A stretch of DNA of 13,662 nt from UBA4064 sp050179135 (GCA_050179135.1 JBFXFK010000138.1:1-13662), one strand, 5' to 3'. Numbered from the stretch's first letter, positions 1 through 6,967 are shown. Program-made: numbers and translations. The notes: a model not told the origin generated them from the sequence alone.

Positions 1-145
1 CTTGAATATCTGTGTCTGAATTCACAAATATCCGCTTGAACTTGTCCGGCCGGGCATCATTTTCGATATGAGAACCGGGCAGAATCTCCGGAAAACAATA
101 AGGATGGCAAGATGTCTTGTTGCGTATGAAAGAGTCTTCTGTCAT
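1..145 (-). CDS. fliH: Probable FliH, flagellar export ATPase regulator (N-terminal fragment)
   Basis: An open frame starts with ATG at 145, one base after the fliG stop codon, and stays open for 48 codons to the window edge, so the gene continues outside. The peptide begins MTEDSFIRNK and is polar and charged, with no membrane segment. I do not recognise the sequence itself; FliH N-termini are poorly conserved. The call rests on position: fliH usually follows fliG in flgB-flgC-fliE-fliF-fliG-fliH-fliI operons. FliH binds the ATPase FliI and tethers it to the C-ring. No strong ribosome site is visible, so translation is probably coupled to fliG termination. The frame is sure; the identity is inference. 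Confidence 0.6.
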   Translation of the reverse strand, partial: MTEDSFIRNKTSCHPYCFPEILPGSHIENDARPDKFKRIFVNSDTDIQ

Positions 146-146
146 G

Positions 147-1178
147 TTACGTAATCAGATCCCCTCCCTTTCGTCCCATGATGACCAGTTCACCACTGGC
201 TTCCAGTTCCTGAATGACCTTGGTGATCACCTGCTGGGCGTCTTCGACATCCTTCATTCGAACCGCGCCGATTGCTTCCACTTCTTCCCTGAGCATTGCG
301 CCGGCCCGTTCGGATATATTCTTGTATATTTTATTTTTTACATCATCGGATGCGCCCTTCAGCGCCAGTGCCAGCTTGTTGGTTTCCACCCGCCTGAGAA
401 CTTTCTGCAGACCCTTGTCATTCACCAGAACCAGATCCTCAAATACAAACATCATCAGTTTGATTTGGGCGACCAGATCCGGATTGCTCTCTTCCATATC
501 CGTCAGAATGGCTTCGCATGTTGATCCATCCACCAGATTGAGCAGCTCCGCCAGATGGGCGACCCCACCGGTTTTGCGTGTAACCGATTTTTTCTTTTTT
601 TTCAGAACTTCTTCGAAAACACGGTCAATCTCGAGGACCATGCCTGACAATACCTTGTCCAGCCGGGCAATCCGCATGGCTACTTCCACTTTTACGTGCA
701 CCGGAAGCCTGGACAGGACATCACTGGCGGTCTCCGGTTTCAGATGGACAATAATGACAGCGATTGTCTGGGGATGTTCATCTTTTATCATTTCAGCCAG
801 TTGATCCGCTTCAATGCTTTGAAGGGTTTTCAGGGCAAACTCGTCATCATCCGATTCTTCATTGGCTTGGGATTCGATTCCGGTGGCAGAATGCTTTTCC
901 CTGTCCGATTTTGACAGTTCTTCTTTCAGGGCATGTGTTACGGATTCGGGATTTTTTTTTGCCGCTTCAACCAATGCGATAAACTCGGCAGCTACGGCTT
1001 CAACGACTTCCGGAGGAATGGAATCCACCCGATTCAGATTGGCCTCGATGATATTTCTTTCCTTTTCATTCAGAATGCGCATGAGTTCCTGGGTGGCATT
1101 TTTTCCCATGGAATGAATCAGAATGGCCACTTTCATGGGGCCGGACAACTGACTCGTATTGATTTTTTCACCGTTCAT
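147..1178 (-). CDS. fliG: Flagellar motor switch protein FliG
   Basis: FliG is the C-ring protein that touches the stator and turns ion flow into torque and direction switching, on the cytoplasmic face of the MS ring. The 343-residue protein is slightly longer than E. coli FliG (331). The N-terminal FliF-binding domain (about 1-95) carries ILIHSMG near 19-25. The middle domain carries the EHPQ motif at 134-137, and the C-terminal motor domain spans about 205-340. The charged torque residues line up with the E. coli set: K274, R291, E298, E299 and R307 (E. coli K264, R281, D288, D289, R297). An acidic, Ser/Glu/Asp-rich stretch around 98-114 separates N and middle domains. The start ATG at 1178 has AGGAA 5 nt upstream. 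The coding strand contains long A tracts (complement of 588-602 and 952-960). Confidence 0.97.
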   Translation of the reverse strand: MNGEKINTSQLSGPMKVAILIHSMGKNATQELMRILNEKERNIIEANLNRVDSIPPEVVEAVAAEFIALVEAAKKNPESVTHALKEELSKSDREKHSATGIESQANEESDDDEFALKTLQSIEADQLAEMIKDEHPQTIAVIIVHLKPETASDVLSRLPVHVKVEVAMRIARLDKVLSGMVLEIDRVFEEVLKKKKKSVTRKTGGVAHLAELLNLVDGSTCEAILTDMEESNPDLVAQIKLMMFVFEDLVLVNDKGLQKVLRRVETNKLALALKGASDDVKNKIYKNISERAGAMLREEVEAIGAVRMKDVEDAQQVITKVIQELEASGELVIMGRKGGDLIT

Positions 1179-1217
1179 ATCATTTCCTGATCCGTTTGAA
1201 GTCCAAGAGTTATTCGG

Positions 1218-2831
1218 TTATGACGCCACTTTCTGCTCCTGTTTCAGCCATTCCCGTAACAGTTGAACGGTTGCGGGATTATCCGACAGAAGAAACTGGG
1301 ATGCTTTTTCCATCATCGGCAGCGATCGGTTTGCTCCCGTATAGTCATTTTCGATTTCCTGGATGGTTTTGGGGAGTTCTCCAATCAGTGATGTGTCTTC
1401 CGCTTTTCTTCTCTCTCCGGTTATCCACTGAATGAGCGGTCGAATCACAAACACAAAGGTCAGCAGTAAAAACAACAGTGAAAATCCATATTGAACATAT
1501 TCGGAATACTGTTTCAGCCGTTCAATCCAGACTGGTCCGCTTTTCTCTTCAAGATCACCGGATCCCGGGCCATTGAAGGAAATATTTACGACCTCAACCG
1601 CATCACCCCGCGATTCACTCAGGTTGACCGCACGCATCACGATACTTTTCAGTTTGCTCATTTCATCCGGAGATCGCGGAACATAATCCCATTGGACACC
1701 GCTATCGGCTGAAACTTTTTTATAGGTTCCATCCACCAGAACGGCCACGGACAAGCCGGTCAACTTGCCAACCGGCTCCACGGTATGGCTGGTCAGTTTG
1801 CCAATTTCATAATTGGTGGTATGATCCTGTTTCTGAAATTCGGTCGCATTGCTTCCCGATATATTGCTCGCCAATTTGTCTGCAATTTCGGACTGTGAGC
1901 CTGGAACGCCCATCGGTGTTTTTTCTGCTTTGACAGATGATTCATTATAGAGTTGCTCGCTGCGAACGACCTTGTTATCCGGATAATATCGTTCCTCTGT
2001 TTTTTCCTGCTGTCTGAAATCCAGCGCGCATGACACGCGCACAATCGCTTTGCCCGGGCCCAGGGCCTGTTCCAGCATGGTCATTACCCGGCCTTCCAGA
2101 CCTCTTTCAATCCTGTTCTGATATTCAAGCTGCTCGGTCCGTTTTTTTTCCGGGTTGTTTGCATCCTGTTTGTTTTCGGACAGCATTTTTCCGAAATTAT
2201 CAACAATGGTCACATTATCCGGCTTTAATCCGGATACGCTGGATGAAACCAGATGGACTATGCCCAGAATCTGTTCCGGCTTGAGTTTTTTTCTGGGTTT
2301 CAGCTTAAGAACCACCGATGCCTGAGCCGGTTCTTCATCTTCGACAAACAGGGATTTGGCTGTCATCACCAAATGCACCCGGGAAGATTCAACCTCTTCG
2401 ATCTGATTGATGGTTCTGGCAAGTTCCCCCTGCATGGCGCGCTGAAAATTGATGTTTTGTACAAACTCGCTCATGCCCAGTTTGGTGCCGTCAAATATTT
2501 CAAACCCGATACCGCCGCCCTGGGGCAGCCCCTGGGACGCCAGCATCATTCGTGTCTCATACACGCTTTCTTTGGAAACCATAATGGATCCGCCGGCTGA
2601 GGCAATTTGAAACGGAATTTTGTTCTCACGCAGTTTTTCCAGAATAACGCCGGAATCCTCTTCGGATAATCCGGAATACAGTACCTGATAATTGGGTCTT
2701 CCGCTCAGTACCATGACCAGAATCAATCCAAAAACGGTCAGGCCCACAACCGTTGCCAGGGTGATCTTTTTGGCCAGACTCAACTGGGAGGCAATGACTT
2801 TGATCTGGGAAAGAATGTCCTGATATTTCAT
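1218..2831 (-). CDS. fliF: Flagellar MS-ring protein FliF
   Basis: FliF builds the MS ring in the inner membrane, the base on which rod, C-ring and export gate assemble. The protein has 537 residues, a normal length. A first membrane helix lies at about 22-43 and a second at about 447-467. Between them is the periplasmic ring-building region, including PNYQVLYSGLSEEDSG near 46-61 and a conserved block around GPGKAIVRVSCALDF. The cytoplasmic tail ends in an NPATVQLLREWL segment, matching the family's FliG-binding C-terminus. The start ATG at 2831 is preceded by AAGGA. It follows fliE by 15 bp and precedes fliG by 39 bp in the same operon. All expected regions are present. Confidence 0.97.
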   Translation of the reverse strand: MKYQDILSQIKVIASQLSLAKKITLATVVGLTVFGLILVMVLSGRPNYQVLYSGLSEEDSGVILEKLRENKIPFQIASAGGSIMVSKESVYETRMMLASQGLPQGGGIGFEIFDGTKLGMSEFVQNINFQRAMQGELARTINQIEEVESSRVHLVMTAKSLFVEDEEPAQASVVLKLKPRKKLKPEQILGIVHLVSSSVSGLKPDNVTIVDNFGKMLSENKQDANNPEKKRTEQLEYQNRIERGLEGRVMTMLEQALGPGKAIVRVSCALDFRQQEKTEERYYPDNKVVRSEQLYNESSVKAEKTPMGVPGSQSEIADKLASNISGSNATEFQKQDHTTNYEIGKLTSHTVEPVGKLTGLSVAVLVDGTYKKVSADSGVQWDYVPRSPDEMSKLKSIVMRAVNLSESRGDAVEVVNISFNGPGSGDLEEKSGPVWIERLKQYSEYVQYGFSLLFLLLTFVFVIRPLIQWITGERRKAEDTSLIGELPKTIQEIENDYTGANRSLPMMEKASQFLLSDNPATVQLLREWLKQEQKVAS

Positions 2832-2846
2832 ATTGACATATCCTTA

Positions 2847-3149
2847 TCAAACCTGCATTCGCATGACTTCCTGGTAGGCTTCGATCATTTTGTTACGCAC
2901 CTGCATTGTCAGATGAAATGATACGCTGGCCTTTTCCATGGCGATCATGGTGTTATGAATATCTTTTTCCTGGCCTGTTGCCAATTTTTCGACAGCCGCA
3001 TTGGATTCATTTTGCAGTTGATTGACCTGCTGAATGCTTTTTTTGAGCAGTTCTCCAAATGATGCCGACTCCGGTTTTACAGGACCGGGCTTTCCCAAAT
3101 GGGAATAGGTCAGTGGCTGTGAATTTGTCTGAATCGAAATGGGATTCAT
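2847..3149 (-). CDS. fliE: Flagellar hook-basal body complex protein FliE
   Basis: FliE joins the MS ring to the proximal rod and is one of the first substrates of the flagellar export apparatus. The protein has 100 residues, close to the usual 100-110. The family C-terminal block is clear: a Lys/Gln-rich helix (FGELLKKSIQQVNQLQ, about 31-46), an HNTMIAMEKASVSFHLTMQ region at about 65-83, then VRNKMIEAYQEVMRMQV to the end. There is no signal peptide, as expected for a type III exported protein. The gene starts 2 bp after flgC stops, which suggests coupling. The start ATG at 3149 is the only good one. Confidence 0.95.
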   Translation of the reverse strand: MNPISIQTNSQPLTYSHLGKPGPVKPESASFGELLKKSIQQVNQLQNESNAAVEKLATGQEKDIHNTMIAMEKASVSFHLTMQVRNKMIEAYQEVMRMQV

Positions 3150-3151
3150 GA

Positions 3152-3589
3152 TTACCGTCCAATCTCCAGGGCTTTCTGAACCATGTTTTTGGATGTGGAT
3201 ATTGCGGTAATATTGGCTTCATAGCTTCTGGACGCCGAGAGCATATCCACCATTTCTTCCATGACATTGATGTTGGGCATAGCCACAAATCCGCGATTAT
3301 CCGCATCCGGATGAAGTGGATCATATTTCAGGATGGGCTTTCGCTGATCATTGATAATATCAGCGACACTGACCTCCGATGGTCTGGCGCTGATTTTGGC
3401 ATTCATGATGTCCTGAAAATTGTCTTCAGCAGGTTTTGTAGCAAAAACAGCCATTTTCTTCATATAGGGGCCGCCTTCTGCGGTTTTGGTTGTATGGGTG
3501 TTCGCCAGATTGCTTGAAATCAGGTTCATGCGAACCCGCTGTGCCGAAAGACCGGATGAACTGGAATGAAGGGCTTCAAAAAAATTCAT
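3152..3589 (-). CDS. flgC: Flagellar basal-body rod protein FlgC
   Basis: FlgC is a proximal rod subunit exported by the flagellar type III apparatus. The N-terminus MNFFEALHSSSSGLSAQR and the following ISSNLANTHTTKT block are the rod/hook family signature. The C-terminus (NINVMEEMVDMLSASRSYEA and onward) is the matching helix. I chose ATG at 3589 because a GAGG core sits 5 nt before it and homologues begin at this point. A GTG at 3595, overlapping the flgB stop as GTGA, would add two residues and cannot be excluded. Length of 145 residues is normal. It lies between flgB (about 2 bp) and fliE (2 bp). Confidence 0.95.
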   Translation of the reverse strand: MNFFEALHSSSSGLSAQRVRMNLISSNLANTHTTKTAEGGPYMKKMAVFATKPAEDNFQDIMNAKISARPSEVSVADIINDQRKPILKYDPLHPDADNRGFVAMPNINVMEEMVDMLSASRSYEANITAISTSKNMVQKALEIGR

Positions 3590-3591
3590 GA

Positions 3592-3996
3592 TCACCTCTT
3601 GCCGCCGTATATGGCATCTATTAGTCCCTGAAATTTTTTACCCATGATTTGAGCGGATGCATTATATAACAATCCATTTTCTGCCAGATTTGACATGGTT
3701 CGATCCATATCGACGGTATTGCCGTCCTTTTTCATCGTAAATGCCGGTTCGTCAACCGGAACCACACCCAATCGATCCAGTCGGTGCTCCCTGAGGGGAA
3801 AATGTTCCGGCCGGGTTCGAAAAAGATCGGCATCATGACCGTTGGATTTGACCTTGTTCATTTCGTCTTCCACCATAACGTCAAATGCCTTGTAATTCGG
3901 GGTGTCCATATTGGCGATATTTGAGGCCAACAGATTATGCCTCTTCGCCCGCAGTCCCAGATTTTTCTCAACAATCTGCATGGTCGGTCCAAACAA
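3592..3996 (-). CDS. flgB: Flagellar basal-body rod protein FlgB (start region unusual)
   Basis: FlgB is a proximal rod subunit exported by the flagellar apparatus. The N-terminal LRAKRHNLLASNIANMDTPN block (about 15-34) is the rod-family signature, and the C-terminal helix region (about 105-134) is present. Length is 134 residues from a TTG start at 3996. The start is doubtful. The only good ribosome site (GGGAG, complement of 4017-4021) serves an ATG at 4011, in the same frame, but that frame hits TGA at 3999-3997 after four codons, immediately followed by the TTG. A later ATG is at 3981. Family members as I recall them keep an LFG..T segment that here starts exactly after the TGA. So the gene may be read by reinitiation, or the TGA may be a recent mutation or an error. 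Confidence 0.9.
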   Translation of the reverse strand: MFGPTMQIVEKNLGLRAKRHNLLASNIANMDTPNYKAFDVMVEDEMNKVKSNGHDADLFRTRPEHFPLREHRLDRLGVVPVDEPAFTMKKDGNTVDMDRTMSNLAENGLLYNASAQIMGKKFQGLIDAIYGGKR

Positions 3997-4011
3997 TCAG
4001 TGAGCATTCAT
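3997..4011 (-). other. Five-codon leader (M-N-A-H-stop) in frame with flgB
   Basis: ATG at 4011 follows GGGAG by 5 nt and about 23 nt after the predicted sigma-54 transcription start. It reads M-N-A-H and then TGA, directly abutting the TTG from which the flgB frame continues. This is either a tiny leader peptide used for reinitiation or the true flgB start broken by a nonsense codon. Confidence 0.5.
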
Positions 4012-4044
4012 TTTATCTCCCACCGTTACGTTTACCCGAATAGA

Positions 4045-4060
4045 AGCAAATATTATACCA
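4045..4060 (-). promoter_or_regulatory. Candidate sigma-54 promoter for the flgB operon
   Basis: The minus strand reads TGGTATAATATTTGCT, with GG and GC exactly 10 nt apart and a perfect TTGC -12 box. The predicted transcription start is near 4034, just ahead of the flgB ribosome site. The -24 box departs from TGGCAC at two positions. Confidence 0.65.
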
Positions 4061-4107
4061 TCAAGATATGTTTTTTTGAATTCAACGGGCAATTGAGCAG
4101 TTGAAGC

Positions 4108-4214
4108 TATAGATTTTCAGAAAATTAATTTCGCAAGGCAGCAGGGATGGGATAGGCCTTGTTTCGGCCATCCCCGACCGATACGCAGCGAAATTATTTT
4201 TCTGAAAGTCTATA
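4108..4214 (+). repeat. 107-bp terminal-inverted-repeat element, copy 1
   Basis: 27-bp ends match each other as inverted repeats at 25 of 27 positions (4108-4134 and 4188-4214, starting TATAGATTTTCAG). Inside is a stem-loop: 4149-4153 and 4155-4158 pair with 4170-4174 and 4166-4169, with a bulged A and a 7-nt loop. A second, nearly identical copy in the same orientation is at 10275-10382. The ends read TA-TAGA...TCTA-TA, consistent with a non-autonomous (MITE-like) element flanked by a TA duplication. It encodes no protein. Confidence 0.85.
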
Positions 4215-4282
4215 TAAATAAAAATGACGCATCGAATCAGATCCTAAAAACAATGACAATCCCCCGATCAGAACAGATTTTG

Positions 4283-4298
4283 TGTCACTTCTTTGACA
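4283..4298. promoter_or_regulatory. TGTCA-N6-TGACA dyad, possible activator site
   Basis: A perfect 5-bp inverted repeat with 6-bp spacer, lying about 190 bp upstream of the plus-strand sigma-54 candidate and about 225 bp upstream of the minus-strand one. That is a plausible distance for an NtrC-class activator site, but short dyads arise by chance. Confidence 0.25.
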
Positions 4299-4350
4299 GC
4301 CGAATAACATTATTGACGAGAGCAGGCTGAAGTTTGATGTTTGTATAACA

Positions 4351-4382
4351 ACAATGCAGAATTTGCGCCAACTCTGCATTGT
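4351..4382. repeat. Perfect 10-bp-stem hairpin
   Basis: ACAATGCAGA at 4351-4360 is the exact reverse complement of 4373-4382, with a 12-nt loop. No T tract follows on either strand, so it is not a typical terminator. Function unknown. Confidence 0.6.
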
Positions 4383-4475
4383 GCATCTCCTGCCACGCAT
4401 CCGCTGGAAGATGCAAAAATAATCGTGGGCTCCTGTTGAACATCAAAATGAACAACAACCTTCTATGTATATGTA

Positions 4476-4491
4476 TGGCCTTGTAATTGCA
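4476..4491 (+). promoter_or_regulatory. Candidate sigma-54 promoter for the SH3b/transglycosylase pair
   Basis: TGGCCTTGTAATTGCA has correct GG-N10-GC spacing, TGGC at -24 and a perfect TTGC at -12. The predicted start is near 4502, giving a leader of about 117 nt to the ATG at 4619. Confidence 0.55.
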
Positions 4492-4618
4492 TATAGTCCT
4501 GATCAAGGTGAAATGCATGGCGTGTGGGTATAGATGGTATCGAAGTTTGGAGCGACACCTGAGAACTCCAGTCGCTTCATGAACGGCTTGTGCGTATATT
4601 ATTGAAAGGAGTGAATTT

Positions 4619-5392
4619 ATGAATCGATTGGTTTGCTATCTTGTTTATTTTTTTGCGGTGCTGATCATCCAGAACGGTTTTAACATGCCGTTGGCAGATG
4701 CATTTGAACCCTTTTCGGCCGTAACGACCACCCGGGTGAATATGCGATTCACACCCGACACCAACGGAGATATTATCGTCAAATTATTGCCGGGTGAACG
4801 GCTTACGGTCATTGGATCAGATAATAAGTGGCAGCATGTCATTGCTGTCAATCGAAACGTTTTCGGGTGGGTTTTTGGGGATTATGTTAAAAAAACAGGC
4901 CATCCGGCAACCGATACCGCGCTGAATCCGGAATCTTCTTCCGGGAAAGTAACAACTGAATCGGATTCCGGGAAATTATTGTCCGTTGATCAACCGCCTG
5001 TGACCCCAACAGTTTCAGAAACAGAACAGGTCGCACCAGAACCGGCATCCGATTTGACCCATCATCAGATCGATTCAAAAAACACACAGACTGTATCGGC
5101 CAAATCGCAACCGCCTGCCGATGCGTTAGAAAGAGACACTGAACAGTTGATTGAAACAAACATTGCCCCTCCAGATAGCCCGGTAACCGATTTCAAGTTC
5201 ACCCGGGATGAAGTGGATTTGTCTGGTGACATGGGATTGATTGAAAAAGCATCCACAGTCAGCCGACTGATGATGAAACTGTCGTTGGCCCTGTTGTCCA
5301 TTACGGCTTTTTTTCTGTCCTGTTCATCGGCTCGAATGATTCGGTCATTTTCGGTTAAAAAACAGGCAATGAATTCAAAGGAGATGTTATGA
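4619..5392 (+). CDS. SH3b-domain envelope protein with C-terminal membrane helix
   Basis: A 257-residue protein likely acting at the cell envelope. A signal-peptide-like stretch (1-28, hydrophobic core about 7-18, ending LADA) is followed by a bacterial SH3 domain at about 34-92. That domain shows TTTRVNMRFTPDTNGDII, LLPGERLTVIG and GWVFGDYV. A long, low-complexity Pro/Ser/Thr-rich linker (95-190) precedes a hydrophobic segment at about 217-236, then a short basic tail. SH3b domains commonly bind peptidoglycan or its peptides. The ribosome site AAAGGAG lies 7 nt before the ATG. Its stop overlaps the start of the transglycosylase gene as ATGA, so the two are translationally coupled and probably work together on peptidoglycan. 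The individual gene name is unknown to me. Confidence 0.85.
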   Translation: MNRLVCYLVYFFAVLIIQNGFNMPLADAFEPFSAVTTTRVNMRFTPDTNGDIIVKLLPGERLTVIGSDNKWQHVIAVNRNVFGWVFGDYVKKTGHPATDTALNPESSSGKVTTESDSGKLLSVDQPPVTPTVSETEQVAPEPASDLTHHQIDSKNTQTVSAKSQPPADALERDTEQLIETNIAPPDSPVTDFKFTRDEVDLSGDMGLIEKASTVSRLMMKLSLALLSITAFFLSCSSARMIRSFSVKKQAMNSKEML

Positions 5393-6234
5393 CTCTGAAA
5401 ACCGGTATGACAGTGGAGGACTATATCCGGAAAACGTCCACGACCTATCGTTCCGTCAGCGTTTCCAGGGTAAAAAAACAGCCTGATTCGGCATCGGATA
5501 CCCAGTTCAGCGGTATCCTGTCAACTTTTCAAAAACCGGCCCCGACAACAGAGAAAAAGTCTTTCAAGGGACTGTCTATTGTGGAATATTTGGCACGGCC
5601 TGTTTCTGCCAGGGTAGAAAGACAACCCGATGCAACGGGCAAGATACAAAAGAAGGTCGGTGAATCGGCCCAGTTAAAAACGCCTGAATCAGATAAAGCC
5701 GCCTCACAGCCACCACAAGCCAATCCTTCAAAACCGGAAGGAATTTCAAACCGGCAGAATGCCGGTGTTTTGAAAACGGATACAAAACCGGATATCGGTA
5801 TCCAGAAAAAAGATGTCGCCGCGATTGACAACAGCTTTTCCAGCGGCAATGCCCACATTGATTCGGCTATCGATCAGATTTCGGAAAAATATGGCTTGCC
5901 TTCAGATCTGATTCACAGCATGGTTCAGGTCGAGTCCAACTATAAGGTCAATGCGGTATCTCCGGCTGGCGCCCAGGGGCTTATGCAATTGATGCCTGAT
6001 ACTGCAAAAGAGATGGGCGTCACCCATCCTTTCAATATTCGTCAAAATATTGAAGGTGGGGCACGGTATCTGAAAAAAATGTTGGAAACATTCAATGGAA
6101 ATATGAAAAAAGCGCTTGCGGCCTATAATGCAGGGCCTGCAACAGTCAAACGCTATAACGGGGACGTTCCATACCCTGAAACCAGATCCTATGTAAAGCG
6201 TATTATGAGCATGAATCAGAATAAATTATTATGA
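5389..6234 (+). CDS. Lytic transglycosylase (SLT domain)
   Basis: A 281-residue protein whose C-terminal half (about 155-275) is an SLT lytic transglycosylase. It has the catalytic glutamate E182 in MVQVESNY, the AQGLMQLMPDTA block at about 195-207 and AAYNAGP at 244-250. Such enzymes cleave glycan strands in peptidoglycan; in flagellar loci they clear a path for the rod. The N-terminal 150 residues are Pro/Ser/Gln-rich and disordered-looking. They contain two diverged copies of a GMTVEDYI...RVKKQPD-type motif (about 6-34 and 61-82). No signal peptide is visible, so export would need the flagellar route or another path. AAGGAG precedes the ATG, which overlaps the SH3b gene by 4 bp. Confidence 0.92.
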   Translation: MTLKTGMTVEDYIRKTSTTYRSVSVSRVKKQPDSASDTQFSGILSTFQKPAPTTEKKSFKGLSIVEYLARPVSARVERQPDATGKIQKKVGESAQLKTPESDKAASQPPQANPSKPEGISNRQNAGVLKTDTKPDIGIQKKDVAAIDNSFSSGNAHIDSAIDQISEKYGLPSDLIHSMVQVESNYKVNAVSPAGAQGLMQLMPDTAKEMGVTHPFNIRQNIEGGARYLKKMLETFNGNMKKALAAYNAGPATVKRYNGDVPYPETRSYVKRIMSMNQNKLL

Positions 6235-6301
6235 TCGGTTGGATTATCGACAAGAATATAAAGGAGTGTGACGGGTCATGCGGGGTATCCGGGTGGATCA
6301 G

Positions 6302-6317
6302 TGGCAGAAATAATGCA
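6302..6317 (+). promoter_or_regulatory. Candidate sigma-54 promoter for the SLOG-like gene
   Basis: TGGCAGAAATAATGCA has GG-N10-GC spacing, TGGCA at -24 and TGCA at -12 (one base off TTGCA). The predicted start is near 6328, about 82 nt upstream of the ATG at 6410. Confidence 0.5.
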
Positions 6318-6409
6318 AAATACTTGCCTTTCTAAATATCATGATTAAATTTTAAAAATCGATTTTATTAATTAAGCTATTCTTCAGGGAAATTTGGAAA
6401 GGAACACTC

Positions 6410-6967
6410 ATGAAAAAAGAAGATGCCATTCTGTTCAGTGGCGGCGCAAATGGTGCAGAGGCGGAATTTGGCGCCAATGCAGAAAAACTGGGGATTGAAG
6501 AAGTCAATTTTACATTTGAAGGTCACAGCCGGGTGAGGCAGCGTGGATTGCGGGTATTAAATCGTGAAGAACTCAAAAACGGAGATGTCAGTCTGGAATA
6601 TGTGTCTCAATTGATGAATCGCCGCTATACAGATAATCCGACATTCCGAAAGATTTTGCAAAGTATCTGGTATCAGATCAACAATGGGCAGGAAGTTTAT
6701 GTTATTGGCGAGATACTTCCGGATAAAACCGTAAAAGGCGGAACCGGATGGGGAGCCGAATTCAGCAAACTCTGCAACAAGCCCCTGTACGTGTTTGACC
6801 AGAAACTGGATGCCTGGTTTATGTGGAATCATACGGAATGGGTGAAACTGGCAAACGGAAATGAACCGGTCATCTGCCACAATCACTTTGCCGGAACCGG
6901 AACCCGTTTTCTGGATGAAAGAGGAAAAAAAGCCATTCAGGAACTTTTTGAACGGTCATTTTCGTGA
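6410..6967 (+). CDS. SLOG/Rossmann-like protein of unknown function
   Basis: A 185-residue soluble protein with no signal peptide or membrane helix. An N-terminal beta-strand and glycine loop, ILFSGGANGAEAEFG (7-21), resembles the nucleotide-binding start of SLOG/LOG-fold proteins. A second glycine motif, KGGTGWGAEF (109-118), is followed by KPLYVFDQ (124-131), as in related Rossmann proteins. A third block, FAGTGTR (160-166), closes the C-terminal part. Ribosome site AAAGGAA lies 5 nt before the ATG. The gene sits 175 bp after the transglycosylase and faces the activator gene. SLOG-type proteins often bind or process nucleotides, but no reaction can be assigned here. I do not know it as a flagellar gene. 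The fold assignment is by motif recognition only. Confidence 0.8.
   Translation: MKKEDAILFSGGANGAEAEFGANAEKLGIEEVNFTFEGHSRVRQRGLRVLNREELKNGDVSLEYVSQLMNRRYTDNPTFRKILQSIWYQINNGQEVYVIGEILPDKTVKGGTGWGAEFSKLCNKPLYVFDQKLDAWFMWNHTEWVKLANGNEPVICHNHFAGTGTRFLDERGKKAIQELFERSFS

Larger units (their letters stand above)
3997..4618. other. Divergent intergenic region, flgB / SH3b gene
   Basis: About 620 bp separate the two divergent operons. The region holds the minus-strand sigma-54 site, one copy of the 107-bp inverted-repeat element, a TGTCA-N6-TGACA dyad at 4283-4298, a 10-bp-stem hairpin and a plus-strand sigma-54 candidate. Short open frames on the minus strand (4194-4518) have no recognisable protein character and I do not call them. 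Confidence 0.7.

Noticed and set aside
117..1190. Several plus-strand open frames across 117-1190
   Set aside because: They are antisense to fliG, whose protein is clearly recognisable; their translations show no domain character and lack good ribosome sites.
4194..4518. Two minus-strand open frames of 68 and 77 codons
   Set aside because: They overlap each other and the repeat element, have no family-like sequence and no convincing ribosome site.
6259..6313. Mini-frame of 11 codons behind AAGGAG upstream of the SLOG-like gene
   Set aside because: The ribosome site is about 11 nt from the ATG, and the frame runs through the sigma-54 candidate; too short to support.
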